The position numbers and the translations under genes were made by a program. The notes under the pieces are model-generated. The model had not been told where the DNA came from. It saw nothing but the letters and a program-made list of their open reading frames with translations, and did no database searches. Shown one piece after another: positions 43,966 to 53,279 of a stretch of 64,000 nucleotides of DNA (position 1 is its first letter; each line of letters starts with the position of its first letter). The DNA comes from Coxiellaceae bacterium (GTDB lineage Bacteria > Pseudomonadota > Gammaproteobacteria > Coxiellales > Coxiellaceae): contig JARGNX010000013.1 in the NCBI GenBank assembly GCA_029210045.1, positions 16,853 through 80,852 of the forward strand, in the 5' to 3' direction.

Positions 43966-45338
43966 TAAAAGAACCTCGCGCCGACCTGAAACAATTTCTC
44001 AATATCATTAACATGCTTTTTATTAGCAACAAATATCACTATTCGATCTTCTGGCTGTATAACTAATTCGGGTTCAACTTTTACCGATTTCTTATTGCGC
44101 ACCACGGCGCCTATGGTCGCACTTTTAGGTAACTTTAGTTTTTCCAATGGCACGCCAATAACGCGTGATGTATCTTCATCGCCATGCGCCACGACCTCAA
44201 TCGCTTCAGCAGCACCACGCCGTAATGAATGCACACTAACCACATCGCCTTGACGCACATGCGCTAAAATAGACCCGATAGTAACGTATTGTGGTGAGAT
44301 CGCGATATTAATCGGACCCCCTTCAATTAAATCCACATAAGCCGTACGCGTAATCAGTGCCATCACTTGCTTAACACCCATGCGTTTGGCTTGCATACAA
44401 GCAATAATATTCGCCTCATCATCGTTCGTTACCGCACAAAATACGTCAACATGCTCAATGTCTTCATTCATCAATAATTCTTGATCTGCCGCTTCACCAT
44501 GCAACACCATCACGCTGTCCAGAATGGTAGCTAAGCGCTCACAACGCCTGCGATTATGATCAACAACCTTTACTTGATAATCTTTTTGCAATGCCAGCGC
44601 CAAACAACGGCCAATGTTTCCGCCACCCGCGATCATTACACGCTTATAAGGATCTTGTGCGCGCCGCATCGATGACATCACCTTACCAATGTCTTTACGT
44701 GGAGCTACAAAAAATACTTCATCACCTACCTCAATCGTGGTTTTTGGTGATAGCTCAACCAAGTGGTCATTTCTAAAAATGGCAACGACCTTTGCATGGA
44801 TATCATCTAAATTCTCATCTAATTCCTGCAGCGACTTCCCAATCAATGGGCCACCATAATATGGCTTTACCGCTACCATCTTCACCACACCATCAGCAAA
44901 TTCAATCACCTGCAAAGCGCCTGGGTGATCAATAATCTGCTGCACATTACGCGTGACCAACTGTTCAGGACTAATAAACACATCGATTGGCAAATTATCC
45001 GAACCAAATAATTCTTTACGAATAAAGTAGTGAGGCGAGCGTATACGTGCAATTTTTGTAGGCGTATGGAATAACGAATAAGCAACCTGACAAGCCACCA
45101 TATTTGATTCATCATCATCCGTGACCGCTATAATCATATCGGCATCATCTGCACCAGCGCGACGTAATACATCAGGATAAGAGCATGGACCTAATACTGA
45201 ACGGATATCTAAGGTTTCCTGCAATGCGCTCAGCTGATCCTCATTACTATCAACCACAGTCACTTCGTGACCATCACGCACCAGCGTTTCTGCCAAAGAG
45301 CCACCCACTTGCCCACCACCGAGAATAATAATCTTCAT
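43965..45338 (-). CDS. trkA: Trk system NAD-binding regulator TrkA
   Basis: 457 residues with duplicated RCK (KTN + TrkA-C) units. The first Rossmann motif is ILGGGQVGGSLAETL at the N terminus and the second is IAGGGNIGRCLALAL near 233; each is followed by a TrkA-C lobe (VEVGDEVFFVAPR and IQPEDRIVIFVA). It is a peripheral cytosolic protein that gates TrkH in response to nucleotides. It starts 2 bp after the MacB-like permease gene and runs directly into trkH, so a single transcript may carry efflux and potassium genes. Confidence 0.94.
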   Translation of the reverse strand: MKIIILGGGQVGGSLAETLVRDGHEVTVVDSNEDQLSALQETLDIRSVLGPCSYPDVLRRAGADDADMIIAVTDDDESNMVACQVAYSLFHTPTKIARIRSPHYFIRKELFGSDNLPIDVFISPEQLVTRNVQQIIDHPGALQVIEFADGVVKMVAVKPYYGGPLIGKSLQELDENLDDIHAKVVAIFRNDHLVELSPKTTIEVGDEVFFVAPRKDIGKVMSSMRRAQDPYKRVMIAGGGNIGRCLALALQKDYQVKVVDHNRRRCERLATILDSVMVLHGEAADQELLMNEDIEHVDVFCAVTNDDEANIIACMQAKRMGVKQVMALITRTAYVDLIEGGPINIAISPQYVTIGSILAHVRQGDVVSVHSLRRGAAEAIEVVAHGDEDTSRVIGVPLEKLKLPKSATIGAVVRNKKSVKVEPELVIQPEDRIVIFVANKKHVNDIEKLFQVGARFF

Positions 45339-45340
45339 GT

Positions 45341-46543
45341 CTATTCACCACCCTGTAGTGTTTCAATCGGATCCAGCTGCGAAGCCCGGTAAGCTGGATA
45401 AAAGCCTGATAAAATACCCACCAACACCGACACTGCAAAGCCTAACGCCGGCGGTAAAACAAAAAATACAAATCCCCAATCAGCTACCTCTGCTAAGATG
45501 ACCGATACCAATATACCCAGAGTAACACCTAAGAAGCCACCGAATAAAGTTAAGGTAACCGATTCAATCAAAAACATCCATCGAATATCAGTTCGACGCG
45601 CACCAATCGCCATACGGATGCCAATTTCGCGGCGGCGCTCGATCACCGATACCAACATAATATTCATCACGCCAATACCACCAACCAATAACGAAATACC
45701 ACCAATCATGCCTAATAACCACGTAAACGTCTTACGCTGCTTACTCATGATATCGATGATTTGTTTTGGGCTACGGAACATAAAGCGTTTTTTTGGTAAT
45801 AAAATTTTCAATTTGCCCGTAATTGCCGTTTGTATTTGCTTTAAATTACTGCCTTTATCTACCCGAAATAATATGTCGCTAATTTGCGCATAAGGACTCA
45901 ATCGATAGCTTTGCGTCAGAGGCACCAGCACACTGTTATTTAAGTTAGCAAACAAAAATAAATTGGTTTGCCAAGGCTTCGTTACACCAACAATGGTATA
46001 CAATCGCTTGCCCAATTGGATTTGTTTACCAATCGGATTCATCACACCACGCAACTTTAATTGACTGGCCAACTTTGAACCAATATCACAAAAGTTACTG
46101 TTGGCATCCAAATAGCTCACAAAGCGACCTTTAGCTATTTGTAATTTAACAATGTGATATAACGAATCAGTAGCCCCAAAAACCTGACCCTGTAATCGTT
46201 TGCCATCGTAATAAATCGATGAAAAAATATTAATGTAAGGTGCAACCAATTCAATTTTTGACGAAGCGCCTTTAATCACCGGTACATTAGATAACTCAAA
46301 ATATTTTTTTTGTGAACGATCCTGTGAAGCATTAGTATTATTATCTTGAATACTTAGCGCTAATAAATTAGTACCTAGCGTTTTAAATTGTTGCAAGGCA
46401 TGCTCAGTTGCCATTTGCCCTGACGAAAGCAACGCCACCACTGAACCCGTACCCACCAAAATACCTAAGATCGCTAAAAACGAACGTAACTTAGATGTTT
46501 TTAAGTTCATCAGTGATTCTGTGATATAGGCTAAAAATCCCAT
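45341..46543 (-). CDS. MacB-like ABC transporter permease
   Basis: 400 residues: one N-terminal transmembrane helix, a large periplasmic MacB_PCD domain (about 45-260) and three C-terminal helices in the FtsX fold (LLGMIGGISLLVGGIGVMNIMLVSVIERRREIGIRMAIGA is interrupted only by loop residues). MacB-type permeases do not pump across the membrane directly; they drive a periplasm-to-outside cycle with the adaptor and TolC. Unlike E. coli MacB, the ATPase is a separate protein encoded just upstream (stop and start adjacent at 46544/46543). Confidence 0.9.
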   Translation of the reverse strand: MGFLAYITESLMNLKTSKLRSFLAILGILVGTGSVVALLSSGQMATEHALQQFKTLGTNLLALSIQDNNTNASQDRSQKKYFELSNVPVIKGASSKIELVAPYINIFSSIYYDGKRLQGQVFGATDSLYHIVKLQIAKGRFVSYLDANSNFCDIGSKLASQLKLRGVMNPIGKQIQLGKRLYTIVGVTKPWQTNLFLFANLNNSVLVPLTQSYRLSPYAQISDILFRVDKGSNLKQIQTAITGKLKILLPKKRFMFRSPKQIIDIMSKQRKTFTWLLGMIGGISLLVGGIGVMNIMLVSVIERRREIGIRMAIGARRTDIRWMFLIESVTLTLFGGFLGVTLGILVSVILAEVADWGFVFFVLPPALGFAVSVLVGILSGFYPAYRASQLDPIETLQGGE

Positions 46544-47233
46544 TTAAGGCTCTTCCATAATAAGCGGTTTATCCATAATCTTACCATCGCGTATTTGTAT
46601 ATTTCGTGGGAACTGATGCGCAATATCAGTATCATGCGTAATCATTACCACGGTACGATTTTCATTTTTATTGAGATCAAATAAAAGCTGCATCACCTCC
46701 TGACTGGTTTTTGTATCCAATGCACCCGTTGGCTCATCCGCCAATATCAAACTCGGCTCACCTACCAGCGCACGCGCAATGGCAACCCGTTGTTGTTGAC
46801 CACCTGACAATTCCGTTGGCTTATGATGATGAAATTTATCCATCCCCACTCGCGCTAAACAAGTCATCGCACGTTCTTCACGTTCTTTTTTTGCAATGCC
46901 TCGATACGACAGCGGCAAAGCCACATTATGTAACGCATCGTATTTCGGTAATAAGAAAAATGACTGGAACACAAATCCAATTTCTTTATTGCGTAATTCA
47001 GCTAGTCGATCCGATGACAACGAACTAACATCTTTACCATGCAGTATGTAACGTCCCTCCGTTGGCTTATCTAACAGACCAATAATATGCATCGTCGTTG
47101 ACTTACCCGAACCCGACGGCCCAACAATCGCTACCGCTTCACCTTGATCAATATTAAATGACACGCCACGTAAAGCCTCAAATACGGTATCACCCATTTG
47201 ATAACGCTTAATGACATTTTCAAACTGGATCAT
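46544..47233 (-). CDS. ABC transporter ATPase of the MacB/LolD type
   Basis: 229 residues with all nucleotide-binding motifs: Walker A GPSGSGKST, Q-loop FVFQSFFLLP, signature LSGGQQQRVAIARAL, Walker B LILADEPTGALD and the switch His in VMITHD. It energises the permease encoded next to it. Its start overlaps the end of the adaptor gene by 14 bp, consistent with coupled translation. Confidence 0.94.
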   Translation of the reverse strand: MIQFENVIKRYQMGDTVFEALRGVSFNIDQGEAVAIVGPSGSGKSTTMHIIGLLDKPTEGRYILHGKDVSSLSSDRLAELRNKEIGFVFQSFFLLPKYDALHNVALPLSYRGIAKKEREERAMTCLARVGMDKFHHHKPTELSGGQQQRVAIARALVGEPSLILADEPTGALDTKTSQEVMQLLFDLNKNENRTVVMITHDTDIAHQFPRNIQIRDGKIMDKPLIMEEP

Positions 47234-48500
47234 TGACTACCACCTTCTGCCCTTCCGTGACACCAGAAATAATAGTGACGTTATTCATGCTGGTATTACC
47301 CGTGACCACCGCCACTTGCTTTTTCGTACCCGCCTTCGTCATTAGCGTCACCATGCTTTTACCATCCACTTCCGATACAGCAGCAATTGGCAACATAATG
47401 CTTGGTGGGTTTTGAATTTGAATATCCACCTTCGATGTCATACCAATATGCACCACCTTGCGTTGCTCTTCCGTAATTTTCGGAATCGTAACAGTAACAG
47501 CAAACTGTGATAACGAACGCGAACCAGAACTGTCATCAGCTTGCGATGCAACAGCCGTCACCATACCATCCAAGGTAACACTCGGAAATGACACGCCGGT
47601 AACAATAACTTTTAAGCCTGTCTTTAAACGATTAATATCTACTTCACCCACCTTAAACGAAACCGACAACCCACTCAGGTTACCAATCGATAAAACCAAC
47701 TGACCTTGCTTAACTTGACTGCCCACCGTTAAACGGTCACCATTGCTGCTATCATTCGATTGTTCGTTTTGACTCTGCACGGGGAATAACGCTACTCCAG
47801 TACCCTTGGCATATACAGGAATATTTTTAAATTTGTACGACAACGCTGCATTCACTCTCTTCGTATCGGAGATGGTTAAATTTTCAAATTGCGACGCTGG
47901 AATATTGACTTGCTTTAAAATCTTCTCCAGTGCCAAACGCTTTTGATAATAATTCATTTCTGCTGTTTCATATTGACTGCGGCCACTAATAAAATTATTG
48001 CGCGTTTCTATGCCAGCCTTATACAATGCCGTCGTACCCTGGAAGGTCAGGTTCTGTGTAGACAAGGCTTCTTTTGTTGTCAAAAAATCACTGATCGCCG
48101 TACGGAATTTATCAGATAAATCTTGCGAATCAATCGATAATAATTTTTGACCTTTTTCAATGCGCCCACCATAATCAAAAAATACGTTTGCTACCCGGCC
48201 ATCAGCAGGGCTAATCGCAGCAATGGTTTTAATGGGCGCTATGGTGCCGTTATAAAATAAGTGCGTACTACTCGGCAGTTTCTTTGCAACAACAATTCGC
48301 TGTTTATACTTCTGCTTCGTTTGTTGTTTGTCACAGCCAGTGATACCAACAAGGAGCAACAAGGCCAATAATCCGCTAATACAATGAATCCCGGATAAAT
48401 AGCTACGCCACTTTCCGGGGTGACAGATACTACTGTCGTCTTTTGTACTTGTCATGCCGGCTTTCGAGCCGGCATTCAGGATTCTCTTTAACAACTTCAT
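47220..48500 (-). CDS. RND/MacA-type periplasmic adaptor lipoprotein with an element in its signal-peptide region
   Basis: 426 residues. After a hydrophobic stretch (LLALLLLVGITGC) a lipobox puts the lipidated Cys near residue 55; a biotinyl-lipoyl/beta-barrel adaptor follows (TIAAISPADGRVANVFFDYG, IEKGQKLLSIDSQDL, VSFKVGEVDINRLKTG, GMTSKVDIQI). It links the inner-membrane permease to the outer-membrane channel. The start at 48500 has a strong AGGAAGG site. Between MKLLKR and the hydrophobic core lie about 35 extra residues encoded by two palindromic elements (48384-48426 and 48451-48478), giving an unusually long n-region. Whether the protein is still exported is an open question. Confidence 0.88.
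   Translation of the reverse strand: MKLLKRILNAGSKAGMTSTKDDSSICHPGKWRSYLSGIHCISGLLALLLLVGITGCDKQQTKQKYKQRIVVAKKLPSSTHLFYNGTIAPIKTIAAISPADGRVANVFFDYGGRIEKGQKLLSIDSQDLSDKFRTAISDFLTTKEALSTQNLTFQGTTALYKAGIETRNNFISGRSQYETAEMNYYQKRLALEKILKQVNIPASQFENLTISDTKRVNAALSYKFKNIPVYAKGTGVALFPVQSQNEQSNDSSNGDRLTVGSQVKQGQLVLSIGNLSGLSVSFKVGEVDINRLKTGLKVIVTGVSFPSVTLDGMVTAVASQADDSSGSRSLSQFAVTVTIPKITEEQRKVVHIGMTSKVDIQIQNPPSIMLPIAAVSEVDGKSMVTLMTKAGTKKQVAVVTGNTSMNNVTIISGVTEGQKVVVNDPV
48384..48426. repeat. REP-like palindrome inside the adaptor coding sequence
   Basis: CCCGGA (48390-48395) and TCCGGG (48414-48419) form the core of an imperfect hairpin flanked by GAAT and GTGACAG. It is related to 17827-17871 and 42423-42439, but here it is translated in the N-terminal part of the adaptor. 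Confidence 0.75.
48451..48478. repeat. Second palindrome inside the adaptor coding sequence
   Basis: ATGCCGGC (48454-48461) and GCCGGCAT (48468-48475) with a TTTCGA loop form a perfect 8-bp stem, preceded by GTC and followed by TCAGG. It lies about 10 codons after the adaptor start. Confidence 0.75.
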
Positions 48501-48509
48501 AGTGCCTTC

Positions 48510-49946
48510 CTAATAGCGTAATTTAATACCCCAATCATCCAACGTTGTGGCCAGCGTTGTATGCAGGTCAGTGATCAAGTTCAACAACGTTACACGCGCA
48601 CTCACCAAACTGGTCTGGTTAGTCAATAACGTATTTTGTTGCGTGGTTAACTCAAACATCGCTGACTTACCGTATTTCACTTTTAACTCAGTGTCATGCA
48701 CCGTTCTTTGTTGCAATGCCACTTGTTCAACCGAAATTTTAACTTGCTCCAGCTGACTGCTAATGTTTTGCAAAGCCTGTGTGACGTTACTGATCAATGT
48801 GCGTTTAGCTTGCGCTAAATTATTCTGCTGATTAATGATATTGATGCGATCACTTAACACTGTGCCTTCTCGGTCCAGTGGATTAATCGGTATATCTAAA
48901 TCCAAGCCCACTTCAGGCGTTTTTTCAGCAGGGCCCGCGCCATTATAACCCCATGCATTATTGGCATGAAAATCTAACTGCCACCATAAATCCATTTTGG
49001 CTTTTTTCAAATCCCGCAAAGCCACCCGTAAATCAATAAGGCGCTTTAAGTAATCAATATTGCCCGCAAACGCCATCGCAATCGTGGTATTCAGATGCGG
49101 CACTTTATAGTTCGGTGGCAATTTAATATTTTGATCAATGCGAAACTTCACGTCAGGCGCCAAACCTAAGTCTGTCAGCAATGTTTTCTCATCTTGCTGT
49201 AAACTGTTTTCGGTTTGCACCAACGATAACTCAAACGTAGCCAATGTAGCCTTTGCCTGTATTAAATCACTTTCGGACATTGTTCCTGATTTAACACGGA
49301 TTAAATTTTGCTTATATTGTAAGCGATTGGTTTTCAACGTTTGCTTTTGTATCGCAAGGTTGTTGTAATCTTCCACCAAAGCACGGTAGTTTTTAATTAC
49401 CGTATTAGTCACCGTGATAATATTATTTTTGTAATCCAGCTGACGCTTCAACTCATCATCTTTAGAATTCTGCAACCCAATAGTATTATATAAAAATCCA
49501 AAGCCTCGTAATAATGGCTGCCTGATATTAACCGTATACTTGCTGGGCCCACCGTCGTAAGTTCTGGTGAAACCGGTATCAACAGTCGTACCAATCGGAC
49601 TTTTAATATTCATCGTTGCGCTGGTCGAATAAGACGGCGTTTCGCCTGGGGCTGTGCCAAACGAGCTCTTTAATGTGTATTTCGGGAAAAAAGTGTTATA
49701 AGCCAACATCAAACTGAATTTATCTGATACACGCGCCAACTCTGCCGTTTCTACATCAGGGTTATTACGCAACGCCAACATGATCGCTTCACGCATCGAC
49801 ATTTTTTGATTCTGTGTCATCGTACGATGCGGTACTGGCAGTAGAGCCAGCTCATTCGAAAACCAGTCATCCGCTAATGCGCCTGCCCAAAAGCCGAGCA
49901 GCAAGGCAAATATACATATCAGCTTTTTAAATCGAAACGACGACAT
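48510..49946 (-). CDS. TolC-family outer-membrane channel
   Basis: 478 residues with a signal peptide (1-25, ending GALA). The duplicated outer-membrane efflux protein domain shows MSMREAIMLALRNNPDVETAEL, the long heptad-rich helices, and LDLDIPINPLDREG in the second repeat. It forms a trimeric tunnel from periplasm to outside. It is the first gene of the run; the adaptor follows after 9 bp. With the ABC ATPase and permease it makes a complete MacAB-TolC-like export system. The exported substrate is unknown. Confidence 0.9.
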   Translation of the reverse strand: MSSFRFKKLICIFALLLGFWAGALADDWFSNELALLPVPHRTMTQNQKMSMREAIMLALRNNPDVETAELARVSDKFSLMLAYNTFFPKYTLKSSFGTAPGETPSYSTSATMNIKSPIGTTVDTGFTRTYDGGPSKYTVNIRQPLLRGFGFLYNTIGLQNSKDDELKRQLDYKNNIITVTNTVIKNYRALVEDYNNLAIQKQTLKTNRLQYKQNLIRVKSGTMSESDLIQAKATLATFELSLVQTENSLQQDEKTLLTDLGLAPDVKFRIDQNIKLPPNYKVPHLNTTIAMAFAGNIDYLKRLIDLRVALRDLKKAKMDLWWQLDFHANNAWGYNGAGPAEKTPEVGLDLDIPINPLDREGTVLSDRINIINQQNNLAQAKRTLISNVTQALQNISSQLEQVKISVEQVALQQRTVHDTELKVKYGKSAMFELTTQQNTLLTNQTSLVSARVTLLNLITDLHTTLATTLDDWGIKLRY

Positions 49947-50099
49947 TCGTACACCTTACTATACCAACGTGGATTATATCATGAGAATCGGCAGTGCGGA
50001 TGATGACATTTTGAATGTCTTTACCAATATGGCATCTATCAAGGCGAACTGGGGGTCCACCTTGATTCCGCATACCAGCAATCGGCACAGCTAACAAGA

Positions 50100-52295
50100 T
50101 CAGTCAACTTGCAAAAACCAACGCAAACCTTTTTTAAACTTAAGCTGATTAATTTCAGGATATATTTTGGACAAAAAGCGTTGTAATTGTTGGCGATTGG
50201 CCGATAAACACACTACTTCGACATGGTAGCGATCAGCAATGCGCTCCATCAGCGCCGGCATTGGACCAAAACAGTTCACCGCAAACGTCGCCAAATGCGA
50301 TTGTGCAATTCGCTGAATTTTTTGTGCTGCATCAAAAGCTTGTTGCTGCGATAAATCATTCACCACCCACTTGGCAAGGTAACTGTAAGGCGGTAATTGC
50401 GCCTGTTGCCGCTCACGCAATAATTGTTGTGCAAATTTTTCATAGCCATCACGCACCAAACATTGCAACAATTCATGATCAGGCTGATGCGTCTGAATCA
50501 GCACTTCACCGCGACTGTTTTCACGACCAGCACGACCCGCGACCTGCCAACATAATTGCCCCATTTGCTCTAGTGCACGAAAATCCGAACTCATCAGTCC
50601 ATTATCTGCATTAATTATCCCCACCAAACTCATCGCCGGGAAATGGTGCCCCTTGGCTAACATTTGCGTCCCGACCAATATTTGCGCTTTTTGATGGTGC
50701 GCCTGTTGCAGTAACTCAGCCATACTGCCTTTACTGCGTGTTGTATCACGATCCAGGCGTAACACTTTTTGATCAGGAAACTGCTGTTGTAACATCAGCT
50801 CAAGTTGCTCAGTACCTAACCCCACAGCACTCATATCACTTTGCTGACATGACGGGCACATCTTTTTAACCGCGCTGCTCGCACCGCAATGATGGCAATA
50901 CATACGCGACGGACGAGCATGCAGGGTCATGTGTGCATCACAGTGATCACACTGCTGACTAAAGCCACAGTGGTGACACATCAACACCGGCGCATAACCG
51001 CGCCGATTTAAAAATATTAATACCTGACCATTGTTGTCTAAGTGATAACGCATGCGTTCTAATAATTGCGGACTCATTCCCGCCTTCAACGTTTTATCGC
51101 GTACATCAACAATTTTCCATTGCGGCAATTCACCACCAGCCACTCGCTGATCCAATCGCAATAAGTGATACTTTTTACGTTCAACATTCGCGAGCGATTC
51201 CAACGACGGCGTTGCAGAACCTAACACAATAGGCACATCGCTCATCTTCGCGCGCATCATTGCCATATCACGCGCAACATAACGAAAACCACTGTGCTGA
51301 CGGAACGAACTATCATGCTCCTCATCAATCACAATTAAGCCTAAGTGCGGCAGTGGCACAAACAACGCCGACCGTGTTCCAATAACTATTTTTGCATCGC
51401 CAGCGCGTGCTTGTAACCACGCTTGCATGCGCTGACTATCCGTTAGCGCTGAATGCAAACATGCAATAGGTACGGAAAAACGTGCTTCAAATCGCGCAAT
51501 GGTCTGTGGAGTCAAACCAATTTCAGGCACCAATACTAACGCTTGCTTGCCTTGATTTAATATCTTCTCAATCGCCTGCAAATACACTTCCGTTTTGCCG
51601 CTACCAGTCACACCCTGCAATAAAAATGATGCAAATTTTTCTGCACTTACCACCGCATCAACACATTTTTTTTGTTGATCATTTAGCTTCAAAGGTGGCT
51701 GACATAATACATTTTCTGGTAAGATTGATACTGATGACTGCGCAGTAATTTCCAACCAATTTTTTTCTAATACTTTATTCACTGCGGCACGATCAAAACC
51801 TTGTGAGCGTAATTGCTGATAGTCAATTGCTTGCTCGGATTGCGCCACACATTGTAACAATTGCATTTGTTTTGGGGCGCGTGAGTGACCTACCGATAAG
51901 GCCACCTCACCTGCCGTGGTGAGCGCATAAAAAACCTCAGCCTCTTGCTGTGCAGCGCGTCCTTCTCGGAGCCATTTCGGCAACGCATTGGCTAATACTT
52001 CACCCACTGGATAGTGATAATAATCACTGGCCCACGTTAATAGTTGCAGGGCATCTTCCGGCAATAACGGCTTCTCATCCAATACTTCAAGCACTGCTTT
52101 TAGACGCGACTTAGGGCAATCGGTTTCAGACTTTACTGTCACCACCACCGCCACCAATTGCCGCCGACCAAAGGGCACCTTAACACGCACGCCGGGGCAC
52201 ACCTGATCCGCATGATTTAATTCAGGTGGCAATAAATAGTCAAAAGTACTTAATAGCGGTGTTGGCACCGCTACTTCTACGAATTGTTGATCCAT
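50100..52295 (-). CDS. priA: Primosomal replication restart helicase PriA
   Basis: 731 residues. A DNA-binding N-terminal domain (VAVPTPLLSTFDYLLP, VRVKVPFGRRQLVAVV) is followed by the superfamily 2 helicase core: Walker A GVTGSGKTEVYLQAI, DEEHD box, GSATPSLES. Zinc-binding cysteines come next (CHHCGFSQQCDHCDAHMT, CHHCGASSAVKKMCPSC), and motif VI is QVAGRAGRE. It restarts stalled replication forks. It is divergent from the pspC-like gene across a perfect inverted repeat at 52320-52349. Confidence 0.96.
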   Translation of the reverse strand: MDQQFVEVAVPTPLLSTFDYLLPPELNHADQVCPGVRVKVPFGRRQLVAVVVTVKSETDCPKSRLKAVLEVLDEKPLLPEDALQLLTWASDYYHYPVGEVLANALPKWLREGRAAQQEAEVFYALTTAGEVALSVGHSRAPKQMQLLQCVAQSEQAIDYQQLRSQGFDRAAVNKVLEKNWLEITAQSSVSILPENVLCQPPLKLNDQQKKCVDAVVSAEKFASFLLQGVTGSGKTEVYLQAIEKILNQGKQALVLVPEIGLTPQTIARFEARFSVPIACLHSALTDSQRMQAWLQARAGDAKIVIGTRSALFVPLPHLGLIVIDEEHDSSFRQHSGFRYVARDMAMMRAKMSDVPIVLGSATPSLESLANVERKKYHLLRLDQRVAGGELPQWKIVDVRDKTLKAGMSPQLLERMRYHLDNNGQVLIFLNRRGYAPVLMCHHCGFSQQCDHCDAHMTLHARPSRMYCHHCGASSAVKKMCPSCQQSDMSAVGLGTEQLELMLQQQFPDQKVLRLDRDTTRSKGSMAELLQQAHHQKAQILVGTQMLAKGHHFPAMSLVGIINADNGLMSSDFRALEQMGQLCWQVAGRAGRENSRGEVLIQTHQPDHELLQCLVRDGYEKFAQQLLRERQQAQLPPYSYLAKWVVNDLSQQQAFDAAQKIQRIAQSHLATFAVNCFGPMPALMERIADRYHVEVVCLSANRQQLQRFLSKIYPEINQLKFKKGLRWFLQVD

Positions 52296-52319
52296 GATGT
52301 TGAGTGTAGCGTGTGAGCC

Positions 52320-52349
52320 TATGGGGTCAAGTCTTGAATTGACCCCATA
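52320..52349. repeat. Perfect 11-bp inverted repeat between priA and the pspC-like gene
   Basis: TATGGGGTCAA (52320-52330) and TTGACCCCATA (52339-52349) flank GTCTTGAA. It lies upstream of a possible -10 TACAAT (52359-52364). It could be an operator or a member of the GGGGTCA/TGACCCC class of short repeated palindromes. Confidence 0.65.
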
Positions 52350-52397
52350 GCTCTGTGCTACAATTAGTACAGCGCTAAAGTTATCGAGGATACCAAT

Positions 52398-52640
52398 ATG
52401 GCCAAAAAGAAACTCAGACGATCAAGCACTGAAAATATCATCGGTGGTGTTTGCAGTGGCTTAGGTGAATATTTTGGCATTAGTGCCGCACGCTTTCGTT
52501 TGGTGTTTCTGATTGTCGCCTTATTTTATGGCGCCGGCATAGTACTCTATATCGTCCTATGGTTCTTAATCCCTAAAGCACCAGAAGCCGAGTCTGAAGA
52601 CGAAAAATACCCTGATGACGACACTCCCGTTGATAAGTAA
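52398..52640 (+). CDS. PspC-domain membrane protein
   Basis: 80 residues. The PspC signature is clear: LRRSSTENIIGGVCSGLGEYF, then one transmembrane helix (FRLVFLIVALFYGAGIVLYIVLWFLIP) and an acidic tail. PspC proteins sit in the inner membrane and, in E. coli, sense envelope stress together with PspB. No pspA, pspB or pspF is nearby, so it probably acts alone. It has its own promoter and lies 49 bp before efp. Confidence 0.88.
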   Translation: MAKKKLRRSSTENIIGGVCSGLGEYFGISAARFRLVFLIVALFYGAGIVLYIVLWFLIPKAPEAESEDEKYPDDDTPVDK

Positions 52641-52689
52641 CGCCGCAATCACTACAATAGCCCCTTTTTAGCGAATAGCCGAGGACAAC

Positions 52690-53259
52690 ATGGCCAAGTA
52701 CAGCACCAATGAATTTCGGGGCGGATTAAAAGTAATGTTAGATGGGGACCCCTGCAGCATTATCGATAATGAGTTTGTTAAACCAGGTAAAGGCCAAGCA
52801 TTTAACCGCGTAAAATTACGCAATTTAAAGACTGGACGCGTACTAGAACGAACATTTAAGTCAGGTGAGTCAATTGATGCCGCCGATGTCATGGAAAATG
52901 ATATGCAATATTTATACTGTGATGGCGAATCATGGCACTTTATGCACCCCACCACCTTCGATCAGCATGCAATCTCCGCCACTGTAATGGGAGATGCAAA
53001 AGATTGGGTCAAAGAGCAAGATACTTGTGTAGTAACTACATTTAATGGCAACCCGATCAGCATTGAACCCCCTAACTTTGTGGAGCTAAAAGTTACGCAA
53101 ACCGACCCAGGGCTAAAAGGTGATACCGCCAGCGGTGGTAACAAACCCGCCACGTTAGAAACGGGTGCCGTCGTACGTGTACCACTGTTTATCAATGAAG
53201 GTGAAATCCTAAAAATTGATACCCGCAACGGTGAATACGTATCACGAGTAAAATCATAA
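52690..53259 (+). CDS. efp: Elongation factor P
   Basis: 189 residues, normal length. EF-P rescues ribosomes stalled at polyproline stretches. The loop residue for modification, Lys34, is in [33 protein letters not shown] and the C-terminal [17 protein letters not shown] end ([14 protein letters not shown]) are diagnostic. The enzyme that lysylates Lys34, EpmA, is encoded 20 bp downstream. The lysine-shifting partner EpmB is not in the window. Confidence 0.97.
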   Translation: MAKYSTNEFRGGLKVMLDGDPCSIIDNEFVKPGKGQAFNRVKLRNLKTGRVLERTFKSGESIDAADVMENDMQYLYCDGESWHFMHPTTFDQHAISATVMGDAKDWVKEQDTCVVTTFNGNPISIEPPNFVELKVTQTDPGLKGDTASGGNKPATLETGAVVRVPLFINEGEILKIDTRNGEYVSRVKS

Positions 53260-53279
53260 AAGCCTTACAGGCTCGTGCC

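Noticed and set aside
50030..50080. ATCAAGG/CCTTGAT hairpin downstream of priA as a terminator
   Set aside because: Arms pair for only 7 bp without interruption and no T-tract follows on the minus strand.
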